Source of the DNA: Prochlorococcus sp. AG-402-I20
GTDB lineage: Bacteria > Cyanobacteriota > Cyanobacteriia > PCC-6307 > Cyanobiaceae
Length of the DNA: 41,019 nucleotides
Direction of reading: 5' to 3'
NCBI GenBank assembly: GCA_003216975.1
Contig: QCHY01000017.1
Coordinates: 1-41,019 of the forward strand
This document shows, piece by piece, positions 8,663 through 19,144 of the stretch. Under the pieces are notes generated by a model. That model was not told the DNA's origin. It saw only the letters and a list, made by a program, of their open reading frames with translations, and searched no databases. The translations under genes and the position numbers were made by a program. How positions within the stretch are numbered: the first letter of the stretch is position 1; each line of letters starts with the position of its first letter.

Positions 8663-11600
8663 ATGTTTACACAGGTTCGCTCAGCCAATCGCAGAGTTTC
8701 ACCTGTCGAGAATCACAAGCATAAAGCAGTGATGAAGGCCGTTTATGTGGTTCTTGAGCCTCAATATCAAAATGCCCTTACACAAGCTGCAAAATCATTA
8801 AATTCTCAAAATGGTCCTATTGGAATCGAGCTTAATGGATATCTAATTGAAGAACTAAGAGATACAAACAATTATAAAAGCTTTAAAAAAGATATAGAAA
8901 ATGCTGATTTATTTGTAGCTTCTTTGATTTTCATTGAAGATTTGGCGCAAAAAGTTGTTGAAGCAGTCGAACCACATAAGGAAAAGCTTAAAGCGGCAGT
9001 GGTATTTCCATCAATGCCAGAAGTAATGAGATTGAACAAATTGGGAACTTTCTCTATGGCCCAGTTAGGCCAAAGTAAAAGCATCATTGGCGATTTCATG
9101 AAGAAAAGGAAAGAGGCAGGCGGTGCTGGCTTTCAAGATTCAATGCTAAAGCTTCTAAATACTCTTCCCTCAATTCTTAAGTATCTTCCGGTAGACAAGG
9201 CACAAGACGCTCGTAGTTTTATGCTCAGTTTTCAATATTGGTTAGGTGGAACTCCAGATAATCTAAGAAACTTCTTATTAATGCTTGGAGACAAGTATGT
9301 ATTTCCAGAACTCAATGTAGAAGAAGAGAAAATTGAAGTTGCAGAGCCAGAAGTTTTTCCAGATTTAGGAATTTGGCATCCATTAGCGCCAAATATGTTT
9401 GAAGATAAAAAAGAATATCTAAATTGGACAGCTTCTAGAGATGATTTATCAAATAAAGCTAAAGAAGGCCCAGTAATTGGTCTCGTTCTTCAAAGGAGTC
9501 ATATTGTTACTGGAGATGATGCTCACTACGTAGCCGTAATTCAAGAACTGGAATATCGTGGAGCAACAGTCATCCCAATTTTTTGTGGTGGATTAGATTT
9601 TTCTAAGCCGGTAAACGAATTTTATTATGATCCAATAACCCCTGACAAACCAATTGTAGACGGTGTTGTATCTCTTACTGGTTTTGCACTTGTTGGAGGT
9701 CCTGCAAGGCAAGACCATCCAAAAGCAGTCGAAGCCTTAAAGAAACTCAATCGACCTTATATGGTTGCTCTCCCACTAGTTTTCCAAACCACACAAGAAT
9801 GGGAAGGTAGTGATCTAGGTCTTCATCCAGTTCAAGTTGCACTTCAAATAGCAATTCCAGAATTAGATGGTGCTATTGAGCCAATAGTTTTATCTGGTCG
9901 GGATGATGCTACAGGCAAAGCTCATACACTCCAAGACAGAGTAGACGCAATAGCTGAAAGAGCTATTAGATGGTCCTCACTGAGAATAAAAAAAAGAAAC
10001 AAGAAGAAATTAGCGATTACTGTCTTTAGTTTTCCACCTGATAAAGGAAATGTTGGAACAGCTGCATACTTAGACGTCTTTGGCTCAATTTATAGAGTTT
10101 TAGAAGAAATGAAGCAGAAAGGTTATGACATAAAAGATATGCCTAAAAATCCCAAAGAACTGATGGAGACGTTAATAAATGATCCTGAAGCTTTACAAGG
10201 TTCTCCTGAACTATCAATCGCTCATCGAATGAGTGTAAAAGAATATGAAAAATTGACTCCCTATTCTGAAAGGCTAGAAGAGAACTGGGGAAAGCCACCG
10301 GGAAATTTAAATAGTGACGGACAAAATCTTCTTATATACGGGAAAGAATTTGGGAATGTATTTGTTGGAGTACAGCCAACTTTTGGATATGAAGGAGATC
10401 CTATGAGATTACTTTATTCCAGGAGTGCTAGTCCTCATCATGGTTTTGCAGCTTATTACACTTATTTAGAAAAAGTTTGGAAGGCTGATGCAGTTTTACA
10501 TTTTGGTACCCATGGATCACTTGAATTCATGCCTGGGAAACAAATGGGTATGAGTGAGACTTGTTATCCAGATTCATTAATTGGAGGTCTGCCTAATCTT
10601 TATTACTATGCAGCAAATAATCCGTCGGAAGCGACAATCGCAAAAAGAAGAGGATATGCATCAACAATTAGTTATTTAACTCCCCCTGCTGAAAATGCTG
10701 GACTTTATAAAGGTCTAAAAGAACTTGGTGAATTAGTTGGTTCCTATCAACAGTTAAGAGAAAGTGGAAGAGGAATTCAAATTGTAAACGCCATAGTTGA
10801 AACATCAAAAAAATGTAATTTAGATGAAGATGTAAAACTACCTGAAAAAGATGCTTCCGAATTGGAAATAGATGAAAGAGATTTGGTAGTAGGAAATGTT
10901 TATAAACAATTAATGGAAATAGAAAGTCGATTATTACCTTGCGGCTTACACACTATTGGGAAACCAGCCACTGCTGAAGAAGCTATTGCAACATTAGTAA
11001 GTATCGCATCTATAGAAAGAGAAGATGATGGAATCAGATCTTTACCAGGTTTATTAGCTGAATCAAAAGGCAAAAGCATTGAGGAAGTCTATGAAGGAAA
11101 TAACAAGGGAAAATTAGAAGATGTTGAACTTAATAAATTAATTACTGAGACCTCAAGAGAAGCAGTTGGTTCAATGGTTAAGTCCCTAACAGGAAGAGAT
11201 GGGAGAGTGAATATGAAGAAGAATATTTGGACCCTAATTGTTGAATTCTTAAGAGGAATAGGTTTCTCAATCCCATCACCATGGCAAGCATCAGCGAAGA
11301 AAGCCGGTTTTGAAAATGTAAATGCAAATTCACTGGATAAATTATTTGACTATTTGAGATTTTGTTTAGAGCAAATATGTGCAGATAAAGAAATGGATAG
11401 CCTTTTAAAAGCTCTAGATGGTGATTATGTTATTCCTGGCCCAGGTGGAGATCCCATAAGGAACCCTGGAGTATTACCAAGTGGGAAAAATATTCATGCC
11501 TTAGATCCACAATCGATACCAACAGTGGCGGCTGTGGCTTCCGCTAAAGGGGTTGTTGACAAGCTTATTGAAAGACAAAAAGAGGAGCAAGGTACATGGC

Positions 11601-12676
11601 CAGAAACTATTGCTTGCGTACTTTGGGGTACTGACAACATTAAAACCTATGGAGAATCACTTGCTCAAATCCTTTGGTTTGTGGGTGTAAAACCAAAGCC
11701 AGACTCAGTTGGAAGGGTTAATAAATTAGAGCTCCTATCTCTTGAGGAATTAGGAAGACCAAGAATTGATGTTGTCGTTAATTGTTCTGGTGTATTTAGA
11801 GATTTATTTATTAACCAAATGGCATTGATTGATCAAGCTGTAAAAATGGCTGCTGAGGCAGATGAACCACTTGATCAAAATTTCGTTAGGAAACATGCCC
11901 TTGAGCAGGCAGAAAAGGAAGGGAAAAGTATTAGAGAATCTGCAAGCAGAGTTTTCTCAAATGCAAGTGGAAGTTATAGCTCGAATGTCAATTTGGCAGT
12001 AGAAAACTCAACATGGGAAGAAGAAAATGAGTTACAAGAAATGTACCTATCAAGGAAAACTTATGCTTTTAACGCAGATAATCCAGGAGAAATGAATCAG
12101 AACAGGGATGTATTTGAATCTGTTATGAAAACAGCCGACGTTACTTTCCAAAACCTTGATTCTTCAGAAATATCACTCACCGATGTAAGTCATTATTTTG
12201 ATTCTGATCCAACAAATTTAATTAAAAATCTTAGAGATGATGGTAAAGCTCCCAGCAGTTATATAGCAGACACAACTACAGCTAATGCTCAGGTGAGATC
12301 ATTAAGTGAAACTATTAGATTAGATTCTAGAACAAAATTACTTAATCCAAAATGGTACGAAGGAATGCTAAAATCAGGTTATGAGGGAGTAAGAGAGGTA
12401 TCAAATAGACTTAATTATACATTAGGTTGGAGTGCAACTAGTGGCCAAGTTGATAATTTCGTATATGAAGAGTCAAATGAAACCTTTATAAACGATCCAG
12501 AGATGAGGAAAAGATTAATGGAATTGAATCCTCATAGTTTTAGAAGAATAGTCGGTACATTATTGGAAGTTAATGGTAGAGGATATTGGGAAACATCTGA
12601 TGAAAATATAGAACAATTAAAGGAACTTTACCAAGAAGTAGAAGATAGAATTGAAGGTGTTAATACAGAAGATTAG
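8663..12676 (+). CDS. chlH: Magnesium chelatase subunit H
   Basis: ChlH is the large porphyrin-binding subunit of magnesium chelatase. With ChlI and ChlD it inserts Mg2+ into protoporphyrin IX, the first committed step of chlorophyll synthesis. The 1337-residue length is the expected full size. Recognisable segments run in order: the N-terminal region with [16 protein letters not shown], the [12 protein letters not shown] region near residue 345, and [22 protein letters not shown] near 450. The conserved block [20 protein letters not shown] near residue 613 carries the His/Glu residues of the cobN/magnesium chelatase fold. KNPGVLPSG-like sequence ([17 protein letters not shown]) lies near 935. 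The stop is only 7 bases from the convergent folP stop, with no clear terminator between. Confidence 0.98.
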   Translation: MFTQVRSANRRVSPVENHKHKAVMKAVYVVLEPQYQNALTQAAKSLNSQNGPIGIELNGYLIEELRDTNNYKSFKKDIENADLFVASLIFIEDLAQKVVEAVEPHKEKLKAAVVFPSMPEVMRLNKLGTFSMAQLGQSKSIIGDFMKKRKEAGGAGFQDSMLKLLNTLPSILKYLPVDKAQDARSFMLSFQYWLGGTPDNLRNFLLMLGDKYVFPELNVEEEKIEVAEPEVFPDLGIWHPLAPNMFEDKKEYLNWTASRDDLSNKAKEGPVIGLVLQRSHIVTGDDAHYVAVIQELEYRGATVIPIFCGGLDFSKPVNEFYYDPITPDKPIVDGVVSLTGFALVGGPARQDHPKAVEALKKLNRPYMVALPLVFQTTQEWEGSDLGLHPVQVALQIAIPELDGAIEPIVLSGRDDATGKAHTLQDRVDAIAERAIRWSSLRIKKRNKKKLAITVFSFPPDKGNVGTAAYLDVFGSIYRVLEEMKQKGYDIKDMPKNPKELMETLINDPEALQGSPELSIAHRMSVKEYEKLTPYSERLEENWGKPPGNLNSDGQNLLIYGKEFGNVFVGVQPTFGYEGDPMRLLYSRSASPHHGFAAYYTYLEKVWKADAVLHFGTHGSLEFMPGKQMGMSETCYPDSLIGGLPNLYYYAANNPSEATIAKRRGYASTISYLTPPAENAGLYKGLKELGELVGSYQQLRESGRGIQIVNAIVETSKKCNLDEDVKLPEKDASELEIDERDLVVGNVYKQLMEIESRLLPCGLHTIGKPATAEEAIATLVSIASIEREDDGIRSLPGLLAESKGKSIEEVYEGNNKGKLEDVELNKLITETSREAVGSMVKSLTGRDGRVNMKKNIWTLIVEFLRGIGFSIPSPWQASAKKAGFENVNANSLDKLFDYLRFCLEQICADKEMDSLLKALDGDYVIPGPGGDPIRNPGVLPSGKNIHALDPQSIPTVAAVASAKGVVDKLIERQKEEQGTWPETIACVLWGTDNIKTYGESLAQILWFVGVKPKPDSVGRVNKLELLSLEELGRPRIDVVVNCSGVFRDLFINQMALIDQAVKMAAEADEPLDQNFVRKHALEQAEKEGKSIRESASRVFSNASGSYSSNVNLAVENSTWEEENELQEMYLSRKTYAFNADNPGEMNQNRDVFESVMKTADVTFQNLDSSEISLTDVSHYFDSDPTNLIKNLRDDGKAPSSYIADTTTANAQVRSLSETIRLDSRTKLLNPKWYEGMLKSGYEGVREVSNRLNYTLGWSATSGQVDNFVYEESNETFINDPEMRKRLMELNPHSFRRIVGTLLEVNGRGYWETSDENIEQLKELYQEVEDRIEGVNTED

Positions 12677-12683
12677 TTATATA

Positions 12684-13541
12684 TTAAATAATTGACTTGG
12701 TCATTTTTATAACCTGGGAAATTTCTTTAATATCATGAACTCTTAAGATATCAACTCCAGCAATTACACATCGAGAAGCCACTGCTGAGGTTCCAAATAT
12801 TCTTTTAGTAGGGTCAGGTTCATTAATAACTGAACCGATAAATCTTTTTCTAGAAGCTCCTATTAATATTGGATAATTCATAGAAACAAATTCATCTATA
12901 TTTTTAAGCAAAATTAAGTTTTGATCAACATTCTTTGCAAATCCTATTCCAGGATCAATAATAATTTGTTCATTTTTTACACCTTTCGATATAGCTAAAT
13001 CGATTTGATTTAATAATTCATTTTTCACATCTTTAACAACGTGTGAGTATTTAGCTAAAGAATCCATTGTAATACTATTTCCACGACTATGAGTCAAAAT
13101 ATAAGGACAATCTTTTTCAGCAACAACACTAAATATTTCGGGATCATGCCGACCGCCACTAACATCATTAATCCAATCGGCTCCAAAATTTAAAACTCTC
13201 TCAGCGACAGAATGATGAAAGGTGTCTACAGAAATTGGTATCTCGGGATGTAATAATTTTAATTCTTTTATTAAAGGAACCAATCTTTTAATCTCAATTT
13301 CGGCTCCTAATTCAGATGCACCAGGTCGTGTACTCTGAGCCCCAATATCTAGAATGTGTGCTCCTTGTTTAATACATAATGACGCATGATTAATTGCAGA
13401 TGGTAAGTCAATATAAAGTCCACCATCACTAAATGAATCTTTAGTGATATTAACTATTGCCATTAAGTGGGTTTCTCTTTCCCAATGTTCAGGCAGATAA
13501 TTATTATTATTTTGTTGTTTGGTAATTGGCAATTCTAGCAA
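12684..13541 (-). CDS. folP: Dihydropteroate synthase
   Basis: FolP joins p-aminobenzoate to the pterin pyrophosphate in folate synthesis. Signatures: [16 protein letters not shown] (residues about 26-41), [41 protein letters not shown] and [11 protein letters not shown]. The first possible start in this frame is a TTG at 13541, inside the last 35 bases of tpiA. The first ATG (13460) would remove the first core strand, so a non-ATG start within tpiA and translational coupling are likely. The length is typical. It ends 7 bases from the convergent chlH. Confidence 0.95.
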   Translation of the reverse strand: MLELPITKQQNNNNYLPEHWERETHLMAIVNITKDSFSDGGLYIDLPSAINHASLCIKQGAHILDIGAQSTRPGASELGAEIEIKRLVPLIKELKLLHPEIPISVDTFHHSVAERVLNFGADWINDVSGGRHDPEIFSVVAEKDCPYILTHSRGNSITMDSLAKYSHVVKDVKNELLNQIDLAISKGVKNEQIIIDPGIGFAKNVDQNLILLKNIDEFVSMNYPILIGASRKRFIGSVINEPDPTKRIFGTSAVASRCVIAGVDILRVHDIKEISQVIKMTKSII

Positions 13542-14250
13542 AATTTGTAGGATCTAAAGAAGCACCCCCAACTAATACACCATCAATATCTGACATAGAC
13601 ATAATTTCATCAATATTATTTGATTTTACTGATCCACCGTATTGAATAATTACATCTTCGTAACCTGTCCATTTACGAATCAATCCACATATTCTATTTG
13701 CTTCATTGGCTTCACATGTTTTCCCAGTTCCTATTGCCCAAATTGGTTCATATGCGACTATTAGCCTTTTTACATCAATGCCTTCAAGACCCTGATCAAC
13801 CTGCCTTCTAATAACCCTTTCTGCTTCACCCATCTCTCTTTGTTCAATAGTTTCCCCAACACAAACAATTGGAATTAATTGATGTTCTTGAGCCGATTTA
13901 GCTCTCTTATTAATTTGTTCATCACTTTCACTGAAATATTTACGTGGCTCACTATGTCCGACAATTGCATATTGAACAGAAAGCTCGTTAAGCATGAGAG
14001 GAGAAACCTCGGCTGTATAGGCCCCACTATCCTCCCAGTGAACATTTTGGCTAGATAAAGAAATATATTCGCTTTTGTCCTTAATTAACTCAGAGAGAGG
14101 GTATAGCGCTGTAAATGGGGGTGCAATAACAACTTCCCTACCTTTTTTTGGTATATCTTTCAATAATGGGATCAATACCCGCATGTAGTCTGTCGCCTCT
14201 ATACAAGTCATGTTCATTTTCCAATTCCCTGCGATGACTGGTTTACGCAC
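13507..14250 (-). CDS. tpiA: Triosephosphate isomerase
   Basis: TpiA interconverts dihydroxyacetone phosphate and glyceraldehyde 3-phosphate in glycolysis and the Calvin cycle. Visible features: GNWKMN with the catalytic Lys, [11 protein letters not shown] with the electrophilic His, the catalytic-Glu motif [11 protein letters not shown], and [12 protein letters not shown] with [10 protein letters not shown] for phosphate binding. The 247-residue length is typical. The start codon is GTG at 14250, with a strong AGGAG ribosome-binding site that overlaps the TGA stop of the S4 gene upstream. This supports coupling in an S4-tpiA-folP operon. Confidence 0.97.
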   Translation of the reverse strand: MRKPVIAGNWKMNMTCIEATDYMRVLIPLLKDIPKKGREVVIAPPFTALYPLSELIKDKSEYISLSSQNVHWEDSGAYTAEVSPLMLNELSVQYAIVGHSEPRKYFSESDEQINKRAKSAQEHQLIPIVCVGETIEQREMGEAERVIRRQVDQGLEGIDVKRLIVAYEPIWAIGTGKTCEANEANRICGLIRKWTGYEDVIIQYGGSVKSNNIDEIMSMSDIDGVLVGGASLDPTNFARIANYQTTK

Positions 14251-14259
14251 GCTAGCTCC

Positions 14260-14478
14260 TCATTTTTCGCTTCTTGCCAACTTACGGCCTAGAGGATCAG
14301 AATTTGGAACAATGTATGTTTCATTTGCAAAAATAATTTGATCACCATCAATTAATTTTCTACCTCTTCTGTTTTCAACTATGCCATTAACTGATATTTT
14401 TCCTGATTTTATAATCAATTTTGCTTCTCCTCCAGTCTGTACGACCCCAATAAATTTTAGAAATTGATCTAATTTCAT
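14260..14478 (-). CDS. S4-domain RNA-binding protein, 72 aa
   Basis: A single S4 domain in the YbcJ/YaaA style. KLDQFLKFIGVVQTGGEAK is followed by IIKSGKISVNGIVENRRGRKL and DGDQIIF, the classic alpha-L motif of S4 proteins, with basic residues in the recognition stretch. It covers almost the whole protein, so it probably acts as a small RNA-binding adaptor linked to the ribosome; this is inference from the family. It is first in the operon with tpiA and folP. Only 38 bases separate its start from that of the divergent ABC exporter. Confidence 0.88.
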   Translation of the reverse strand: MKLDQFLKFIGVVQTGGEAKLIIKSGKISVNGIVENRRGRKLIDGDQIIFANETYIVPNSDPLGRKLARSEK

Positions 14479-14516
14479 TTACGTGCATTTAAATTAAACA
14501 TAGATAGTTTGATGGA

Positions 14517-16253
14517 ATGAAACCAAAAAACAAAATAAATTTTATTTACCTGATAGAGAGACTTAAGGGACATTTGTCAATTTTGCTTCTGGGTGGATTA
14601 AGCATGTTTGTATACGTAATTTGCTGGCCAATACTCGCATGGCTTTCAGGAAAGTTAATACCTGCGATTGGTCAAGGAAATACAAAACTTGTTTTAACAG
14701 TAATTTTACAAGCACTAATTATTTTTATAATACAAAAAACTGCACAATATTTACAAGATTCACTCCTTGCAAAACCCGCATTAGCTTTAAGCCAAGATCT
14801 TCGAACAACACTATTTAGAAAACTCCAAAAAAGTAATATTCTTTTCATAGAGAAACTCTCATCTGGAGATATTGCGTACAGACTTACAGAAGATGTTGAT
14901 CGAGTTGGAGAAGTTATTTATAAATCTATTCAAGATACGACACCATCAATATTTCAATTATTAGCTGTATTTGGTTACATGATCTTTATTGACTGGAATT
15001 TATCACTTGCAACAATAATATTAGCTCCATTAATTGCATTATTAGTCAGTGACTTTGGGGGAAGAGTATTAAGAGCATCCGAAAAAAGTCAAAACAAAAT
15101 AAGTGCTTTAGCTGGTTTGCTTTCAGAAGCAATTCAAGGACTACCCATGGTTAAAGCATTTGCAGTAGAAGAATGGTTGCAAAAAGATTTTGACAAACAA
15201 GTTGAATTTCATAAAGATGCTAAATTTAATATGCTTAAACTTGTAGCCCTTCAACATCCCATCGTTGGATTAATAGAAATAATAGGTATTTTGAGTATCC
15301 TCTCAATTGGAACTTACAGAATACAAACTGGAGGTATGTCTAACGAAGAATTTGGTAGTTATTTTACAGCACTATTAATGTTAATTGATCCAATAAGCCA
15401 CATAACTACTAACTATAATGAATTAAAGCAAGGTCAAGCCTCTCTTAGAAGATTAAATGAAATAACAAATAATCCACAAGAAATATCGACATCAGATGGA
15501 GGTATTATACCTAATAAAATAAATGGAAAAATAACGTTTAATAATGTATTCTTTTCTTATAACAATTACAATGACGTAATAGAGGACATAAGCTTAGAGA
15601 TAGATAGTGGTAAAATAATTGCTTTAGTTGGTCCTTCAGGTGCTGGCAAAAGTACAATCTTCTCTTTAATATTAAAATTCATAGAACCTAGTAATGGATC
15701 AATATTTATTGATGAATACAATTTAAATAGAGTAAATACCAAATATTTAAGAAGATTAATAGGTATAGTTCCTCAAAAAACATTTATATTTTCAGGTTCA
15801 ATTGCAGAAGCGATAAGATTTGGAAGGCCGACAACAAGAGAAAACATAGTAAATGCTGCAAAAATAGCAAATGCTCACTCTTTTATTGAACAATTCCCTG
15901 ATGGCTATGAAACATTTATAGAAGAAAGAGGTTCCAATCTCTCTGGTGGGCAACTACAGAGAATATCAATTGCAAGAGCCTTATTAGGAGATCCAACAAT
16001 TCTATTACTAGATGAAGCTACTAGCGCCTTGGATGCAGAAGCAGAAGAATCTGTTCAAAAAGGACTTAAACAAGCAATGCATAACCGAACAGTCTTGATA
16101 ATCGCTCACAGATTATCAACCATACAAAAGGCTGATAAAATAGCTGTGATTGAGAAAGGCAGAATATGTGAAATAGGTAACCATAATGAATTGATTAACA
16201 GGCAAGGAAGATACAAAGAATTTTGCGATAAACAATTTATTAAGAGCTTATAA
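14517..16253 (+). CDS. ABC transporter, fused permease/ATPase (MsbA-like exporter half), 578 aa
   Basis: A half-transporter with an N-terminal six-helix membrane domain (about residues 1-320) and a C-terminal nucleotide-binding domain. Walker A is GPSGAGKST (near base 15631), the Q-loop is VPQKTF, the signature motif is LSGGQLQR and Walker B is ILLLDEATSALD. The H-loop is IIAHRLST. A homodimer in the plasma or thylakoid membrane is expected. The substrate is not evident; lipids, peptides or drugs are all compatible with this family. It is transcribed away from the S4-tpiA-folP operon from a 38-base gap, so the two promoters must be back to back or overlapping. Confidence 0.93.
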   Translation: MKPKNKINFIYLIERLKGHLSILLLGGLSMFVYVICWPILAWLSGKLIPAIGQGNTKLVLTVILQALIIFIIQKTAQYLQDSLLAKPALALSQDLRTTLFRKLQKSNILFIEKLSSGDIAYRLTEDVDRVGEVIYKSIQDTTPSIFQLLAVFGYMIFIDWNLSLATIILAPLIALLVSDFGGRVLRASEKSQNKISALAGLLSEAIQGLPMVKAFAVEEWLQKDFDKQVEFHKDAKFNMLKLVALQHPIVGLIEIIGILSILSIGTYRIQTGGMSNEEFGSYFTALLMLIDPISHITTNYNELKQGQASLRRLNEITNNPQEISTSDGGIIPNKINGKITFNNVFFSYNNYNDVIEDISLEIDSGKIIALVGPSGAGKSTIFSLILKFIEPSNGSIFIDEYNLNRVNTKYLRRLIGIVPQKTFIFSGSIAEAIRFGRPTTRENIVNAAKIANAHSFIEQFPDGYETFIEERGSNLSGGQLQRISIARALLGDPTILLLDEATSALDAEAEESVQKGLKQAMHNRTVLIIAHRLSTIQKADKIAVIEKGRICEIGNHNELINRQGRYKEFCDKQFIKSL

Positions 16254-16296
16254 GAATGTTATCAATGCTATAATATATATAAATTATTGAATAATA

Positions 16297-16524
16297 ATGC
16301 CAAATAGCACATCAAATGAAAGGGAAGCTGTTCTAACATTTGAGGATAAAAAATATGATCTTAAAAATTTGCCCAAAGAAGTTCAGGAACTCGTTAAAGG
16401 GATGCAAGTTGCAGATGCCCAATTAAGGATGCATGAAGACACTTTGAAAGTATTAGCAGTAGGGCGGCAACATCTTGCAATGCAATTAAAAGCAAAACTT
16501 GAAACAATAAATCCAATAAATTAA
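16297..16524 (+). CDS. Small DUF6447-like protein, 75 aa
   Basis: The pattern is LTFEDKKYDLKNLPKEVQEL followed by a long helix (VADAQLRMHEDTLKVLAVGR) that is probably a coiled coil. It begins 43 bases after the ABC exporter stop. It resembles the small cyanobacterial/cyanophage family I know as DUF6447: a short beta hairpin with 'dgkeYdl..L' and then a helix. That assignment is from memory and tentative. No cysteine and no membrane segment are present. The function is unknown. Confidence 0.65.
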   Translation: MPNSTSNEREAVLTFEDKKYDLKNLPKEVQELVKGMQVADAQLRMHEDTLKVLAVGRQHLAMQLKAKLETINPIN

Positions 16525-16724
16525 TCAATTAAATACATCAACCAATAAACAAATTTAATTTAAAAATATATATCTATCTTTATTAATATTTAAAATCAAC
16601 CAATTAAAATGGTACCTTTCATAATAATTAGTAAATATACTTATAAAGTATAAACATTAAAGAATTTGCGTTATTGAACAAAAGAGCTCTAACGCATGAG
16701 AGAATCTAAAGAAAAAATAAAGAG

Positions 16725-17015
16725 ATGGGACCCAAAGGCTATTGGCTTAAGCAAGCCAAGATTGAAAGCACCGCACAATTCATAGAATATGTAAAAACCG
16801 TGGTTCCATGGCTAAGGTCAGTTGGTGGAACAATAATTGCTAAAGATGTAAATCAAAATTCAGATTTAAACGAATGGGATGGTGGACAGTTAGGGGTAAT
16901 AGTTGAATTTGAATCTAAAGCCGCTGCTCAAAAGGCATTTAACTCATCAGAATTTCAAGAATATATTAAATATAGTGGAATTGAAAATCAATTATCCCTA
17001 TCAATAATTGGATAA
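16725..17015 (+). CDS. DUF1330-type small ferredoxin-like fold protein, 96 aa
   Basis: The sequence reads as one DUF1330 domain. It starts GYWLKQAKIES, then FIEYVKTVVPWLRSVGGTIIAKD, LGVIVEFESKAAAQKAFNSSEFQEY and LSLSIIG. This is the typical dimeric alpha/beta barrel order, with the VEF..F.s.e.A...f.s.eY motif. It is cytosolic. A purine-rich stretch (AAAATAAAGAG) precedes the ATG. The family has no settled function. petP follows after 39 bases and may share its transcript. Confidence 0.78.
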   Translation: MGPKGYWLKQAKIESTAQFIEYVKTVVPWLRSVGGTIIAKDVNQNSDLNEWDGGQLGVIVEFESKAAAQKAFNSSEFQEYIKYSGIENQLSLSIIG

Positions 17016-17054
17016 CTTAATTATCCTAATAGCTGAATAAATAGAAAATTAATT

Positions 17055-17282
17055 ATGATAAAAGATTCAACAAATCTTAAAAAGGGACAAAATTTAAGAG
17101 TAGATATTAATGAATTAAAAGATCGACTTCCAGACTATATTCTTGAAATAATAAGAGAGGAGCCTGTAGTCAAACTAGTTGGATATAAAATGGTTGATGG
17201 AAATCAATTTGGTCTTGTGGTTAAACTTACGAATGGTGAGATAAACTGGTTTTTCGAAAATGAATTATCTGAAATAATGTAA
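17055..17282 (+). CDS. petP: PetP-like cytochrome b6f-associated subunit (DUF2862)
   Basis: The C-terminal half carries the hallmark of cyanobacterial PetP/DUF2862: VGYKMVDGNQFGLVVK, then NWFFENELSEIM. The N-terminal part (KGQNLRVDINELKDRLP) fits the SH3-like first strand. PetP is a peripheral cytoplasmic-side component linked to cytochrome b6f stability and electron flow in some cyanobacteria. The length is close to normal, with a slightly extended N-terminus. The family is confident; the role here is inferred from the family. Confidence 0.82.
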   Translation: MIKDSTNLKKGQNLRVDINELKDRLPDYILEIIREEPVVKLVGYKMVDGNQFGLVVKLTNGEINWFFENELSEIM

Positions 17283-17379
17283 TTTATACCTAAGTAGAGT
17301 CTTTCTATATGACTAAAAGATACATATTAAGATTACAAATGATAAATAACCTATATTGATAATAACAATTGACAAGATT

Positions 17380-17520
17380 ATGCCTTACAACCAAATCACC
17401 GTTGTGCTTGGAGGACTTATGCATATTCCTGTAATAATAATAGGCCTAAGATTTATTGAAAACAGATTTAATAATAGAAACTGGACTACGGAAGAACTTA
17501 ATTACAAAAAAATAAGCTAG
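17380..17520 (+). CDS. Mini membrane protein, 46 aa
   Basis: An ATG-started ORF with one hydrophobic span (ITVVLGGLMHIPVIIIGLRF) followed by a polar tail (NRNWTTEELNYKKIS). It is about 100 bases downstream of petP on the same strand. I do not recognise the family. The membrane segment plus charged cytosolic tail, and the position after petP, are compatible with a small thylakoid or plasma membrane subunit, but this is speculation. Confidence 0.5.
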   Translation: MPYNQITVVLGGLMHIPVIIIGLRFIENRFNNRNWTTEELNYKKIS

Positions 17521-17582
17521 CCCTTTATCATTAAGATAAAATTCATAATTAGACTAAATAAACATAAGTAATAAAGTAGATA

Positions 17583-18206
17583 ATGAAAACTATCGTAATC
17601 ACAGGACCATCGGGCTCTGGAAAGACCTATTTAAGCACTAGATTATCTAAATTATTTAGAGATTCAATAATTATAAAAACAGATTCTTTTTATAGGGATA
17701 ATTTATTAATCAGATTTTTATCAATATTTCTTTATGATATTTATGATAGGCCTTTGAGTATCAACAAAAATAAAATAAAAAATATACTTAAATCAATATT
17801 TAATAAGGATAAAATCATTTCATTTTATAAATATGACTTTAAGAGGAAAAATTCATCACAAGTAAAAACCTGTATTAACTACACAAGAGGTAACCAATTC
17901 ATAATATTAGAAGGAATATTTGCACATAGGTTAGATATAAACTACCAAGAAACTGTAAATATTATCTGTGAAGAAGAAAAAGAAATTTGTCAACAAAGAA
18001 GACTTAATAGAGATCAATTAGAAAGAGGGAGAGAATGTAGAGAAGTCAATAGAAAATTTTGTAAATCATGGTATTTATTTTATAAAAATATTCAGAACTT
18101 TATAAATAGGAATGAAGTAACGACATTAAATCAAAAAGACAATATATCATTCGATAAATTAGTTAGTAATTTAAATAAGATAAAACAAACTAAGAAATAC
18201 TATTAA
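17583..18206 (+). CDS. Uridine kinase-like P-loop protein, 207 aa
   Basis: It begins at once with a P-loop, TIVITGPSGSGKTYLS (Walker A at residues 8-15). IIKTDSFYRD follows (residues about 30-39), matching the substrate loop 'isqDsFYr' of uridine kinase/phosphoribulokinase relatives. FIILEGIFAH (near 105-114) is the conserved 'vileGi.a'. Arg-rich CQQRRLNRDQLERGR corresponds to the lid. It is very AT- and Lys/Asn/Ile-rich. A nucleoside or sugar kinase activity is inferred; the true substrate is unknown. Its end forms one arm of a 16-bp inverted repeat. Confidence 0.75.
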   Translation: MKTIVITGPSGSGKTYLSTRLSKLFRDSIIIKTDSFYRDNLLIRFLSIFLYDIYDRPLSINKNKIKNILKSIFNKDKIISFYKYDFKRKNSSQVKTCINYTRGNQFIILEGIFAHRLDINYQETVNIICEEEKEICQQRRLNRDQLERGRECREVNRKFCKSWYLFYKNIQNFINRNEVTTLNQKDNISFDKLVSNLNKIKQTKKYY

Positions 18207-18224
18207 TTTATTTCTTAGTTTGTT
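18184..18224. terminator. Bidirectional hairpin between convergent genes
   Basis: A perfect 16-bp inverted repeat (AACAAACTAAGAAATA at 18184-18199 with its complement at 18209-18224) has a 9-base loop holding the kinase stop codon. It lies between the plus kinase gene and the minus 49-aa gene, so it probably ends both transcripts. There is no long T run, which makes it an atypical intrinsic terminator. Confidence 0.6.
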
Positions 18225-18245
18225 GGAAATTAAAATTGATAGAAT

Positions 18246-18395
18246 CTACTTTTTGACCTCTGGAGCATTCATTCCATCATAGTCTGGACCAACCATTAAA
18301 CCAACAATTGCAAACAATGCAATAGACGCAACACCAACAAGAACTGCCGTTGGAGCTGGAGTTGAAGTAAGACCAGCAAATAATAAATTAGCCAT
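18246..18395 (-). CDS. 49-aa membrane protein, paralogue A
   Basis: A 49-residue protein starting MANLLFAGLTSTPAPTA, with one hydrophobic span (VLVGVASIALFAIVGLMV) and the tail GPDYDGMNAPEVKK. It matches residue for residue in layout the 49-aa protein at 18682-18831: same length, shared FAGL.STPAPTA and VGP.YDG.N. A thylakoid or plasma membrane micro-subunit is the natural guess, but I do not recognise the family. Confidence 0.75.
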   Translation of the reverse strand: MANLLFAGLTSTPAPTAVLVGVASIALFAIVGLMVGPDYDGMNAPEVKK

Positions 18396-18619
18396 AAAAG
18401 GTAAATAAAGATAATTATAAATAACAGAAAAAGCAATAATTTATTTAGTAACTAGTTTTGAATCAAAAATGGAAAAATAGTAATTATGATACACAAATAA
18501 GAAACTAATGGTTAAATGTCAGAAGATATTCTATACATATTAATTTAGTAATCGAACACATAACAGAAAAAACCAATCAGGTATAACTCGTTTCTTCAAA
18601 ATGTTATTCGTTATGAGAC

Positions 18620-18658
18620 AAAAAAAAAATGGGTAAACATGTAAAACATATTAACCCA
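18620..18658 (-). terminator. Intrinsic terminator downstream of paralogue B
   Basis: Read on the minus strand, TGGGTTAA...TTTACCCA forms an imperfect stem (outer TGGGT/ACCCA, inner ATGT/ACAT) followed directly by a run of about ten T. It lies 24 bases past the stop of the 49-aa gene at 18682-18831 and should end its transcript. Confidence 0.75.
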
Positions 18659-18681
18659 CTTGATTTAGATAGATAATCTAA

Positions 18682-18831
18682 TTATTTAGATGTATTTGGA
18701 TCATTAAAACCATCGTAATTTGGGCCAACAACGACAGCCATAATTCCAAATAAGGCCATAAAAGCGATACCTACGATTGGTGCAGTAGGAGCTGGTGTAC
18801 TTAGAAGTCCAGCGAAAGTTAAAGGAAGCAT
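18682..18831 (-). CDS. 49-aa membrane protein, paralogue B
   Basis: It begins MLPLTFAGLLSTPAPTAPIV, has one membrane span (IVGIAFMALFGIMAVVV), and ends GPNYDGFNDPNTSK. The frame runs open to an ATG at 18903 (73 aa), but the ATG at 18831 gives exactly the 49-residue length of its neighbour and aligns without gaps. This argues for the shorter form. It is a tandem duplicate of the gene at 18246-18395. The high level of identity at both ends of the span suggests that FAGL.STPAPTA and VGP.YDG are the functional parts. It has its own T-run terminator. Confidence 0.75.
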   Translation of the reverse strand: MLPLTFAGLLSTPAPTAPIVGIAFMALFGIMAVVVGPNYDGFNDPNTSK

Positions 18832-19144
18832 GTTCTTTAGTAAGACCCAATATAAATACCAGTCATCAGGGAATATGACCATTGATATTTTACTTTGTAA
18901 CATTTAACCATAGCCAAAGTAGGCTATGACTGGGTTTAGAAAGAGAATCATGAAGAAATCGTGGAAATCTCTAATTTATCAAAGGTGACCTATCTGATAT
19001 TTGTCGAACAGATTGATTTTTCAAAAAAAAATAAAAGATAAAAGTGTAAAAATATAATTTAATATCCGATAAAATTGGAACATAATATAAAAAAATAAAA
19101 AAATTGGTAATATAAATGAATAAAAGATGTTCTAAAGTTTCCAA

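Noticed and set aside
14621-14818. 65-codon frame inside the ABC exporter
   Set aside because: It is a shadow in another register of a gene with full ABC motifs.
16696-16785. 29-codon frame overlapping the start of the DUF1330 gene
   Set aside because: It overlaps the DUF1330 coding frame and has no features of its own.
18832-18903. Longer start for the second 49-aa protein (73 aa)
   Set aside because: The paralogue has exactly 49 residues and aligns from the later ATG.
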